From: Nitrospira sp. CG24D
Lineage (GTDB): Bacteria > Nitrospirota > Nitrospiria > Nitrospirales > Nitrospiraceae
Assembly: GCA_002869855.2 (NCBI GenBank)
Contig: NEWQ02000020.1
Location: 1 to 39,174, forward strand
Length of the DNA stretch: 39,174 bases
Direction: 5' to 3'
The position numbers and the translations under genes were made by a program. Positions 15,926 through 23,104 of the stretch are shown here, piece after piece. The notes under the pieces were generated by a model, which did no database searches, was not told the origin of the DNA, and worked only from the letters and a program-made list of their open reading frames with translations. Numbering within the stretch: the first letter of the stretch is position 1; each line of letters begins with the position of its first letter.

Positions 15926-18334
15926 TTACTTATTGATCAGCTCGCACGGAACAATGGGCTCTGTAAGCTCTTCGAAATGAGTGCTCCATTCCAGCAGGGG
16001 CCGGATCAAACCAGGTATATGCCCTCCGATATTTCCGCGCGCAGAATTACCTTGCTTGCTTTCTACCACTTGGAACATCACAGCCTCGTGCTCTTCAATA
16101 TCAACCTCTCTCGTTTGCAAGGTTCTGCAAAACACACTCACAAAATAAGTTCCCTCCGTAAGCAGATCCCCAGGCACGATTCCCCGGCTGACATATTTCC
16201 CGATCTTCCGAGAACAGTCCCTCCAAGCGATGTTAACCTCATACGACAGAAACAGCAGGTCGCCCTTTTCATTGAAGAGCCCGAAATGAGGGGCGAGAAT
16301 GAGACCGGATTGAAGCACCTCGTATTCCAGCTCCACACTGAACGGCCTACTGATATCGATGACGTTAGTAGTCGCCCTCTGATCATTGTGAATGCGTACC
16401 GCACGAATCCTGACAGCATCATTTCCAGGAGCACTCGCCCGGTCGGGCCACTCTCTTGCACTGGACGCATGAATCCCGCCATGCAGGTACTTGCTGACGA
16501 CTTCTCCTGTCGGCCCATCGGCAATCAAGCATCCCTTATCCAAAAGGATCACTCTATGACAGAGCCTCGTAATCGTGGGAAGGTCATGAGAAACTACAAG
16601 CACCGTCCTTCCTTGCTTCCCCATTTCCTGTATCTTACTCAAGCATTTCTTCTGAAACTCCCCGTCACCAACCGAGAGCACTTCATCCACAATTAATACT
16701 TCAGACTCCAAATGTGCGGCGACGGCGAAGGCGAGCCTGACATACATGCCGCTTGAATAGCGTTTGACCGGCGTATCGAGATACTTTCCGATTCCAGAAA
16801 ACGCCACAATCTCATCGAATTTCTCGTCAATCTCTTGTTTTCTCATCCCCAGGATAATGCCGCTCAAGTAGACGTTGTCCCGTCCCGACAGCTCGGGGTG
16901 GAAACCGGTACCGACTTCGAGCAGTGTCCCGACCCTCCCGAATATTTCAACGCGGCCGCTCGTCGGCTCCGTGACACGCGACAGGATCTTCAACAGGGTG
17001 CTTTTCCCTGCCCCATTCCTTCCGATAATGCCCACGACCTCTCCACGCATAATTTCGAATGAGGCATCCTGGAGTGACCAAATCGCTTCTCGTCTCGTCT
17101 CTGTAGGACTTCTCCAGATATTTGTGAACGCGCCATGAAGCCGTTCGGATAGCGTTTGGCTGCTCCCTGGTCTCACCGTAATGGTGTATTGTTTAGACAG
17201 CCGCTCAACTCTCACCGCGATCTGATCCTGTACTGCCGGCACCCTCTGCTTTACACCGCCAGAGGGAGCGAGAAGACTCTTCATCCTATTCAGGTAGCTC
17301 CAAATCCATTCGCGAGTCGCTTTGGGAAGCAGTCGGCGAGCAACTGGACTTATGACCTCAATAATACGCCAGACCACGCGGGTTTTATACCGAACCATCT
17401 GCTTCTTAAGCCTGGCGAGCCTGGGGTACCTATAGGGGTGCAAGGCTTCTCTCAAGGCGATCCAGATGCGGGCATCCCGGACATCATGGTGACGGCAAAA
17501 GTCTTCTGCCCATTGGAGGAATCTTCCTCTTGCATCGTAAGCTTGATTCAGCTTCACCGCTTGAGCACAAGTCGAATCCGGATGTTTCCGATACTTGTAC
17601 CACACTCGACTCGACGCATAGGCGAGGAACCGCAAACAGAATTTGACCCTGAATACCTGGTCCTCATACATACCTCTGAATTTGTCTTCAAACCCTCCGA
17701 CCGCTCGAACCAATGCCGTGCGGAACAGATTGCCGGACGGAGTAGCGCTCTCGTTACGAATAAAAGCCGCCAAGACCGTCGGTCCTTCAATTTCTGTATC
17801 GGATTCGTGGTCAAGTTTTTGAATGTAATCTCGACGCTGCTCATCGGAGTCTCCATTCCACCCGAACCAATGGTGCATGGGGCCATAGACCATTCCCACT
17901 TCCGGATGATCCTCCAGCAGTGCCACCTGTTCTCTCAGTGCCTCCGGAGTTAAGACATCGTCACCGTCCAGAAACAGCACATACTCGCCCTTCGCATACT
18001 TGAGTCCCAAATTACGTGATGCGCTCATCCCTCGGTTGATATGCCTCTCGTGCTCCAGATAGCGGACTTTGTGTGGCAGCCGCCACTCCGCGACTTTGGC
18101 AATGTCGGTGCTGCCGTCCGTGGAACCGTCATCCACAAGAAGTAACTCCCACCTGTCACAGGTCTGAGACAAAACGCTGTCTACCGCTTCTTGAAGGTAC
18201 AGCGCTTCATCCAAGAAAATCAGTACAACCGAGACCTGTGGTTGCTGGTGAAGAGCCTTCCGGCCCATCAATGAATCTGTGACGCCTGTTTTCCATATAT
18301 CGCTACGCTCTGGATGGTGATCAGTCAGTATCAT
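15926..18334 (-). CDS. Fusion of GT2 glycosyltransferase and Wzt-like polysaccharide ABC-transporter ATPase
   Basis: 802 residues from the ATG at 18334 (GGAGAG site; a GTG at 18406 is less likely). Residues 30-250 are a GT-A family 2 glycosyltransferase with DDGSTDGS (68-75) and the metal-binding LDGDD (123-127). After a ~110-residue basic linker comes an ABC ATPase of the polysaccharide-export type: Walker A GRNGAGKST (438-446), signature YSSGM (526-530), Walker B VLIVDE (546-551) and H-loop SHD (582-584). The last ~170 residues form a beta-rich Wzt-C-like domain that in relatives recognises the glycan terminus. The two activities are normally separate proteins. No transporter permease (Wzm) is in the window. 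It probably couples a sugar transfer to export of an O-antigen-like glycan. Confidence 0.88.
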   Translation of the reverse strand: MILTDHHPERSDIWKTGVTDSLMGRKALHQQPQVSVVLIFLDEALYLQEAVDSVLSQTCDRWELLLVDDGSTDGSTDIAKVAEWRLPHKVRYLEHERHINRGMSASRNLGLKYAKGEYVLFLDGDDVLTPEALREQVALLEDHPEVGMVYGPMHHWFGWNGDSDEQRRDYIQKLDHESDTEIEGPTVLAAFIRNESATPSGNLFRTALVRAVGGFEDKFRGMYEDQVFRVKFCLRFLAYASSRVWYKYRKHPDSTCAQAVKLNQAYDARGRFLQWAEDFCRHHDVRDARIWIALREALHPYRYPRLARLKKQMVRYKTRVVWRIIEVISPVARRLLPKATREWIWSYLNRMKSLLAPSGGVKQRVPAVQDQIAVRVERLSKQYTITVRPGSSQTLSERLHGAFTNIWRSPTETRREAIWSLQDASFEIMRGEVVGIIGRNGAGKSTLLKILSRVTEPTSGRVEIFGRVGTLLEVGTGFHPELSGRDNVYLSGIILGMRKQEIDEKFDEIVAFSGIGKYLDTPVKRYSSGMYVRLAFAVAAHLESEVLIVDEVLSVGDGEFQKKCLSKIQEMGKQGRTVLVVSHDLPTITRLCHRVILLDKGCLIADGPTGEVVSKYLHGGIHASSAREWPDRASAPGNDAVRIRAVRIHNDQRATTNVIDISRPFSVELEYEVLQSGLILAPHFGLFNEKGDLLFLSYEVNIAWRDCSRKIGKYVSRGIVPGDLLTEGTYFVSVFCRTLQTREVDIEEHEAVMFQVVESKQGNSARGNIGGHIPGLIRPLLEWSTHFEELTEPIVPCELINK

Positions 18335-18741
18335 CGTGCGCTCTCCGAAGAAGGTTTGGTCGCGTGGTGCTCGACTCACTCGATAGTAGCTGTGGTACGA
18401 ATCCACTGTGCCGGGACTGAGCTTTCCGGATCATTCTATCCTCAGAGAGAAAACTATCTGGTCAAAAGTGCTCAGGATGGAACAATTGTGATGACTGCCA
18501 GCAACGCTCACACGCAGGGCAATGACCTGCCATGTGGTAGTCGATGCCTTCTGATGCGCGCCATCAGCAATAACTTGCGAGACCCTCGCGAGAAACCGCC
18601 CCCCATTCGCGATGCATAGGTGCGCTGATTCATACCGGTTCGCTCTTGTCTTTGACCTAAACACCATCGCGTTTAAGGCACAGACGAGACCGGAATGGCT
18701 GACCTGATCTCGCAGTGATTCTTGGGGCTCGACTCTCTCCG
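18335..18741. other. 407-bp stretch without a convincing gene
   Basis: It lies upstream of the glycosyltransferase-ATPase fusion. Short frames on both strands lack ribosome sites and protein-like composition. No clear promoter stands out. Confidence 0.4.
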
Positions 18742-19148
18742 CTAGCGCACGCCTGATTTTCCCGGTGGTGTTCCTCCCTCGGGGGGATTGATGCCCTTCT
18801 GTGCGGGGGGCGCCACGTCAGGATTCGTCGACATACCAGAATCAAGGCTCGGAGGCTTCACCGCGCCGCGGGGATCACCAAGTTTCTCCGGCATATGCTG
18901 GATACCCGGATCGCTCTTGGACGGCGCAGTCGGGACCTTGCCGGGCTCTACCATTTTTCAGGGATGGCACCGGGATCCGGCGCGCGACTGCCCGCCGGTG
19001 GGGACGGCGGAAGTCCATCGGCAGCATGAGCCACAACAGGAAGGAGGCTCAGAATGAGAATGCTCACAACTCGATTGAGATTCCCGCAGCACCTTCTAAG
19101 AGACAATGAGGAGATATCGTTCTCGCATGTATGTATAAACCGCTTCAT
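18742..19148 (-). pseudogene. Proline-rich secreted protein split by a frameshift
   Basis: The first part (ATG at 19148, GAGGTGA site) encodes a signal peptide ending in VVAHAAD and then a Pro-rich stretch (GLPPSPPAGSRAPDPGAIPEKW) that stops at 18948. In the neighbouring frame the same kind of sequence continues without a break (VEPGKVPTAPSKSDPGIQHM onward, to PEGGTPPGKSGVR at 18742). The switch falls at a run of five A; a sixth A would join the halves as ...PEK-MVEPGK.... So this is a recent indel, a sequencing error, or programmed slippage at the A run. The alternative, two coupled genes overlapping as ATGGTAG, is less likely because the second part has no signal. Function unknown. Confidence 0.6.
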
Positions 19149-19206
19149 ACTCACCTCGCTGCTTTGGGTAAGGTCCCGTGCCCTTAGGGGCTCAGTCTGC
19201 TTTCGC

Positions 19207-19347
19207 CTATGTTTTACTTCCGCATCCCGCATGACCACAGGGGCAGGGGTCACCAGTTTTAGCCTCCCGACAATTTGACGAACAGAATTCTTTCCCGGGC
19301 TCGACCGGACAGGTACAGCCCGGATGCGCACATAGTTTTTCCGCCAT
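19207..19347 (-). CDS. Bacterial metallothionein (46 aa)
   Basis: A 46-residue frame with ATG at 19347 and a GGAGG site 6 nt upstream. It contains eight cysteines (6, 11, 13, 22, 26, 35, 37, 42) and two histidines (8 and 39), beginning MAEKLCAHPGCTCPVEPGKE, with a central FCSSNC and ending CPCGHAGC. This is the plan of SmtA/BmtA-type metallothioneins, which wrap a Zn4-type cluster and also bind Cd and Cu. The central FCSSNC pair matches the zinc-finger-like part (YCSEAC in SmtA), and CGHAGC matches the C-terminal CGHTGC. It acts in the cytoplasm in zinc buffering or metal detoxification. No SmtB repressor is adjacent. It lies just upstream of the frameshifted Pro-rich gene on the same strand. 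Confidence 0.85.
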   Translation of the reverse strand: MAEKLCAHPGCTCPVEPGKEFCSSNCREAKTGDPCPCGHAGCGSKT

Positions 19348-19450
19348 GGCATGCCTCCGAAATCGTTACCGGATGAGCAAGGCGTCAGACACGCTCTACT
19401 CCCCAACCCTCAGTGATCGACTCACAATGCCTTCGTCCATCCGGAGATGA

Positions 19451-19476
19451 CGTCGACGGAGTAGACTCCGTCGACG
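19451..19476. repeat. Perfect 11-bp hairpin downstream of the TPR lipoprotein gene
   Basis: CGTCGACGGAG, a TAGA loop, then CTCCGTCGACG: an 11-bp perfect stem with a 4-nt loop, 15 bp past the stop codon of the gene at 19492. It has no T run on either side, so it is a possible 3'-end stabilising hairpin or Rho-assisted terminator rather than a classical intrinsic terminator. Confidence 0.55.
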
Positions 19477-19491
19477 CTCACGGTGAAAATC

Positions 19492-19902
19492 TTATGACGT
19501 GTGTTTCTTGACGATTGCCGAATCTTTAATGGCCGGATTCGTCGGAGAGAGCGCCGCCGCCTGCTTGAAGGCTGCCGTCGCCTGGTCATGCTTTCCCATC
19601 TTGTCGAAACTGAGGCCCAAGTTGTACTGGGCTTCGGCCGACTTCGGATCAGCCTTGACGGCTTTCTGGAAACCTTCGATCGCGGCCTCCATTTTCCCCT
19701 GCTTATACTGGGAGACGGCCTCGTCATTGTCCGCCCGACCCGGAGAATCGGCGGTCGCCATCAACGCCGTCTCCGGCGCGGGCACGACTTCTGCGGCACC
19801 GGTCTTTGCCGCAGGAATTGCCGGCTTATTGGAATCGCACGATGCGAGGACGGGAATGAGCCCCGCGAACATCAAACTCATAACCAAAGAGACCTGTTTC
19901 AC
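19492..19902 (-). CDS. TPR-repeat lipoprotein
   Basis: 136 residues from the GTG at 19902, which has an AGGAGGTG site; a frame-internal ATG at 19923 lies upstream of that site and is not favoured. A signal with lipobox VLASC is followed by an Ala/Pro-rich linker and then about two tetratricopeptide repeats (AVSQYKQGKMEAAIEGFQKA, then AEAQYNLGLSFDKMGKHDQA). TPRs bind partner proteins, so it may scaffold an envelope complex. Copy C of the recurrent motif is 65 bp upstream, and an 11-bp hairpin follows the stop. The divergent neighbour is the VIT/CCC1 transporter. Confidence 0.82.
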   Translation of the reverse strand: MKQVSLVMSLMFAGLIPVLASCDSNKPAIPAAKTGAAEVVPAPETALMATADSPGRADNDEAVSQYKQGKMEAAIEGFQKAVKADPKSAEAQYNLGLSFDKMGKHDQATAAFKQAAALSPTNPAIKDSAIVKKHTS

Positions 19903-19967
19903 AATGCACCTCCTGTTAGACATAGATCATACGTTTTATACATACTGGTGCACTGAGAAGCGCCTCG

Positions 19968-19985
19968 TCTGATCAATAGTGCTCA
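19968..19985 (-). promoter_or_regulatory. Recurrent ATTGATCAG motif, copy C (upstream of TPR lipoprotein)
   Basis: On the minus strand TGAGCACTATTGATCAGA. Its ends are identical to copy B (TGAGC and ATTGATCAGA); only two or three central positions differ. Possible -10 hexamers lie 26-30 nt after TTGATC (TATGTA 19939-19944; TATAAA 19935-19940), further than in copies B and D. Confidence 0.4.
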
Positions 19986-20181
19986 CTTCATCGAGAAACC
20001 GGAGAACGACGCGAAGCACCCAGGCCTGCGCGAATTCAAAACGCTTCTCAAGCCATCACGGCTCTCAGCCTTGAAGCGATCGCTCCAGCCCCGGCGTATA
20101 CGCACATGAAGAAAACATAGACGTACTGAATAGAGAGGCACGTTTGCGATAGACTTGGCGGGAATAGACAGAAGGGACCGG

Positions 20182-20871
20182 ATGCCGCACAGTGAGAGAC
20201 ACAAAACCCACCGCATCGGATGGCTCCGTGCGGCCGTGCTTGGCGCCAACGACGGGATTGTCTCTACCGCAAGTCTCGTCTTAGGCGTGGCTGCAGCAGG
20301 CGCAAACACCGCAAGCATTATGATCGCAGGAGTGGCCGGTCTGGTGGCCGGCGCGATGTCGATGGCGGCGGGAGAATATGTGTCGGTGAGCTCACAAGCC
20401 GACACCGAGCGAGCCGACCTGGATCGCGAACGAAAGGAGCTTGCGGCTCATCCCAAGCAAGAGCAGAAAGAAATGACCGATATCTACATCGGGCGTGGAC
20501 TGGATGCAGCGCTCGCCTCGAAGGTCGCGACCCAATTGATGGCGCATGATGCGCTTGGCGCCCATGGACGTGATGAACTGGGGATATCCGGCAAATCGGC
20601 CGCACGACCGGTTCAAGCTGCGTTGGCATCAGCCGTCACCTTCTCAGTTGGTGCGGTCCTGCCTCTCCTGGTGGTCCTTGCCGCGCCGGCATCGGTGCTC
20701 ATGTGGGCCGTCTCCGGCAGTTCACTCCTGTTTCTCGCCCTCCTGGGTGCCCTGGCTGCGCAGGTCGGCGGAGCCCCGGTGCTTACGGCTACCGCGCGGG
20801 TGACCTTTTGGGGCGCCCTCGCCATGGCCTTGACCGCCGGAGTCGGCGCGTTGTTTGGAGTCGCTGCTTGA
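20182..20871 (+). CDS. VIT1/CCC1-family Fe2+/Mn2+ transporter
   Basis: 229 residues from the ATG at 20182 (AGAAGGGA site). The N-terminal segment GWLRAAVLGANDGIVSTASLVLGVAAAG is diagnostic of the family, followed by GLVAGAMSMAAGEYVSVSSQ, a charged cytoplasmic segment with many Glu/Asp and Lys (ADLDRERKELAAHPKQEQKE) that resembles the metal-binding domain of plant VIT1, and three further hydrophobic helices at the end. It exports or sequesters iron or manganese across the inner membrane. Its neighbours (metallothionein, CsbD-like) suit a metal/stress role. A non-ATG start at 20155 is possible but has no good ribosome site. Confidence 0.88.
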   Translation: MPHSERHKTHRIGWLRAAVLGANDGIVSTASLVLGVAAAGANTASIMIAGVAGLVAGAMSMAAGEYVSVSSQADTERADLDRERKELAAHPKQEQKEMTDIYIGRGLDAALASKVATQLMAHDALGAHGRDELGISGKSAARPVQAALASAVTFSVGAVLPLLVVLAAPASVLMWAVSGSSLLFLALLGALAAQVGGAPVLTATARVTFWGALAMALTAGVGALFGVAA

Positions 20872-20936
20872 AATCCCCGTCATACAGGGCCTGATCCAAA
20901 TCACCCGCTTTCTTTGCGCCAACACCTCTGTATAAC

Positions 20937-20954
20937 TGTTCACTATTGATCAGT
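20937..20954 (+). promoter_or_regulatory. Recurrent ATTGATCAG motif, copy D (upstream of CsbD-like gene)
   Basis: TGTTCACTATTGATCAGT. It shares the 13-mer CACTATTGATCAG exactly with copy C. TATCAT (20974-20979) starts exactly 22 nt after TTGATC, the same spacing as in copy B. The TSS would be near 20986, about 125 nt before the CsbD-like start. Confidence 0.45.
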
Positions 20955-21111
20955 TTTCCACCTTCCCGCTGGTTATCATAAAAGGTAGTATTGCGTTACA
21001 TGCATCACTTGTTTGTCGAGCGTTGCCGTCACAGGCAGCATCCGATGCTGCACCAGTGTATGTGGCATGTTCAGAGGGTCCATGGATTCCACTCTTAACC
21101 AGGAGGTTTCA

Positions 21112-21387
21112 ATGCACAAGATCATGGTAGCCACCATCGCCGTCATCGGTATGTTCTCGGGAATGCCGCAGATGGCTCAAGCCGATGACGCGAAGGCCAA
21201 GATGGAAAGTATGAAGGGGGAAGTGAAGGCCAAGGGTCAAGAGGCGAAGGGCGAAACCAAGGCCTTAATAGAAGAGGCTCAGGGAAATAAAATAAGCGGG
21301 ACCATGGAACGGGCCAAGGGTAAGACCAAAGCCGCCGGCGAGCGTATCAAAGGCAAAGCGAAAGAGTTAAAGGCCAAAACCGAATAA
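21112..21387 (+). CDS. Exported CsbD-like stress protein
   Basis: 91 residues from the ATG at 21112 (AGGAGG site). A signal peptide ends at MAQADD, after which the protein is almost entirely Lys/Ala/Glu/Gly with repeats such as MKGEVKAKGQEAKGETK and MERAKGKTKAAGERIKGKAK. This matches the CsbD-like family of small, hydrophilic, probably helical or disordered stress proteins. Most CsbD proteins are cytoplasmic; the signal peptide makes this one periplasmic. It heads a set of small stress-type genes (next: 34-aa ORF, Lmo0937-like membrane protein). Copy D of the recurrent motif is 157 bp upstream. Confidence 0.8.
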   Translation: MHKIMVATIAVIGMFSGMPQMAQADDAKAKMESMKGEVKAKGQEAKGETKALIEEAQGNKISGTMERAKGKTKAAGERIKGKAKELKAKTE

Positions 21388-21442
21388 CCCATCCGACTCG
21401 ATGCAGTCCCTTCAACGACCGACACCGTTTAAGGAGTCGTCA

Positions 21443-21547
21443 ATGAAGACCCGGCATCTCAACAGGGGCCATGAGTATGATCGCCATGTTGAGGCCGGGG
21501 AAGCCACTAGTCGCCTAAAGGAGAACTGTCAGCGAATCACGCTCTAG
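21443..21547 (+). CDS. Possible small protein (34 aa)
   Basis: An ATG frame with an AAGGAG site 7 nt upstream. The peptide starts MKTRHLNRGHEYDRHVEAGE and is charged, without hydrophobic segments. It sits 16 bp before the next small gene. I do not recognise it; the ribosome site and tight spacing are the only support. Confidence 0.35.
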   Translation: MKTRHLNRGHEYDRHVEAGEATSRLKENCQRITL

Positions 21548-21563
21548 TGCGAGGAGGTATACC

Positions 21564-21710
21564 ATGCTCGAGACGATTGCGATTGTTCTCGTTATTCTTT
21601 GGATTCTGGGCCTTGTCAGCTCATACACGATGGGCGGATTCATTCATGCCCTCTTGGTCCTCGCGATCGTGGTCATTCTGATTCGGGTCATTCAAGGTCG
21701 ACGCGTGTAA
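21564..21710 (+). CDS. Lmo0937-family small membrane protein (48 aa)
   Basis: 48 residues, ATG at 21564 behind a GAGGAGG site. The sequence is nearly all hydrophobic: a first helix (IAIVLVILWILGLVSSY), a glycine turn (TMGGFIHA) and a second helix (LLVLAIVVILIRVI), ending in a basic QGRRV. The WxLGL...GGFIHxLLVIA pattern is that of the Lmo0937 family, whose small inner-membrane members are often next to CsbD-type and other stress genes. No biochemical function is known. Confidence 0.82.
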   Translation: MLETIAIVLVILWILGLVSSYTMGGFIHALLVLAIVVILIRVIQGRRV

Positions 21711-21800
21711 CGAGGACGCAGAAAGAAACCGAAGCGAGACCTGTCTTCACCGTTGCTGTCGGCCCTGCGTGGCCCACCCTCGGCGCCCTTCAGGACGGCT

Positions 21801-22916
21801 TCAACTTGTCTCTTCAGATCTTTCCGTCGCGATCGGACCCAGCGAGGCCGTATCATTCCGGTACGTCTCGAGCAGTGTCAACGCCACCGCAACGACCAAT
21901 GGTCCGGCCACGATCCCGATCAGGCCAAACAACTGTATGCCACCGATCACACTGAAAAACATGATCAACGAGTGCACTTTCGACGCTTGACCGACGATCA
22001 TGTTCCGCACCAGTTCATCGATCACCACGGACAACACAATTCCCACCACGACGAGCGCCCCTGCCTGCGTGTACGCTCCCTGGATAGCCAAATAGATCGC
22101 AGCCGGAATCCAGACCAGGGCGGCACCCACGAACGGAATATAGGCTGTGATGGCCATGACGGCGCCCCACAGGATCGGAGACGGCAATCCCACCGACCAA
22201 AATGCCAACCATCCGATGAACCCTTCCAGCAAGGCCACGATCGTATTGCCGTACACGGCGCCTTTGACCACTTCGTCGAAGCGCGTCAGGACCAATCGGC
22301 GGCGATCCGGCGTGATCGGGAGATTCTCCTGCGTCCAATCGACGATGCGCTTTCCGTCCCGAAAAAAGTAAAATGCGGACAAGAGCACGATGCCGAACTC
22401 GATCGCCCACTGCACCAAATTGGTCACGACGCTCGTCGATTGCTGAATCAAGAGTTTCCCGAGATCAGCCACTCCCGTCACCAAGCTCGATTGCAAATCA
22501 CTCCCCGTCAACCGCTCGAGATTCTGAAATTGCGCGACGAATCCCGCAATCACCGGGTACCGCCGCCAGCCTTCCCCTACGGACTGTTCACCCTGCTGCA
22601 GATACGTGACCAGGGAGGAAACCACCCCTGCGAGATCCTGCGCGACGAGCAGCGTCAGATAGAACAGCGGGAGCAGAAATCCGACAGTCATGATTGCGCA
22701 CAGGAGAAAGGCGCTTAACGCTTCCCGTCCGCCGGTGGCACGGAGGACCCGGCCATACAGCGGATACAGCGCATACACCAGTACAACCGCCCAGAGGATT
22801 GGAGAAAATAGCGGGCTGAGGATGAGGCCAGCGAGTGCGAGCGTCCCGACCATCAATGCGATATGCGTCAGCCTGCTGGCCTTCGATATAGTCTGGTGCT
22901 CAGGTTGATGTGACAT
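21801..22916 (-). CDS. AI-2E-family (PerM-like) transporter
   Basis: 371 residues from the ATG at 22916; a frame-internal start at 23003 adds 29 residues that do not look like membrane protein. It has the family layout: two N-terminal helices (HIALMVGTLALAGLILSPLFSPILWAVV), a soluble segment (about residues 115-175), then several helices with YIPFVGAALVWIPAAIYL and the C-terminal GIQLFGLIGIVAGPLVVAVALTLLE motif typical of the AI-2E/PerM group. Family members have been linked to autoinducer export, Na+/H+ antiport and stress; the substrate here is open. It is convergent with the Lmo0937-like gene and divergent from the RNase gene. Confidence 0.85.
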   Translation of the reverse strand: MSHQPEHQTISKASRLTHIALMVGTLALAGLILSPLFSPILWAVVLVYALYPLYGRVLRATGGREALSAFLLCAIMTVGFLLPLFYLTLLVAQDLAGVVSSLVTYLQQGEQSVGEGWRRYPVIAGFVAQFQNLERLTGSDLQSSLVTGVADLGKLLIQQSTSVVTNLVQWAIEFGIVLLSAFYFFRDGKRIVDWTQENLPITPDRRRLVLTRFDEVVKGAVYGNTIVALLEGFIGWLAFWSVGLPSPILWGAVMAITAYIPFVGAALVWIPAAIYLAIQGAYTQAGALVVVGIVLSVVIDELVRNMIVGQASKVHSLIMFFSVIGGIQLFGLIGIVAGPLVVAVALTLLETYRNDTASLGPIATERSEETS

Positions 22917-23104
22917 CTGCCAGAGATCATAGCGAAGCGTGGCAGGTACAGCAACCTGACAACCAATGTCTATGGGTTCCAGGCCGCGCCAGGAAGGCCC
23001 CATGACGATTCACGCCATGGAGACCTCGTTCGTGCTATAGCTAGGCTCAAGAGCATCTTTCACCTTCGCGATCCCCTTCACACTGACTTTATCCTAAGGA
23101 CTCT

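Noticed and set aside
15926..15937. A further ATTGATCAG match at the end of the glycosyltransferase-ATPase gene
   Set aside because: It is inside the coding sequence (the C-terminal LINK residues), lacks the TGAGC half of the motif and has no gene in the right orientation downstream.
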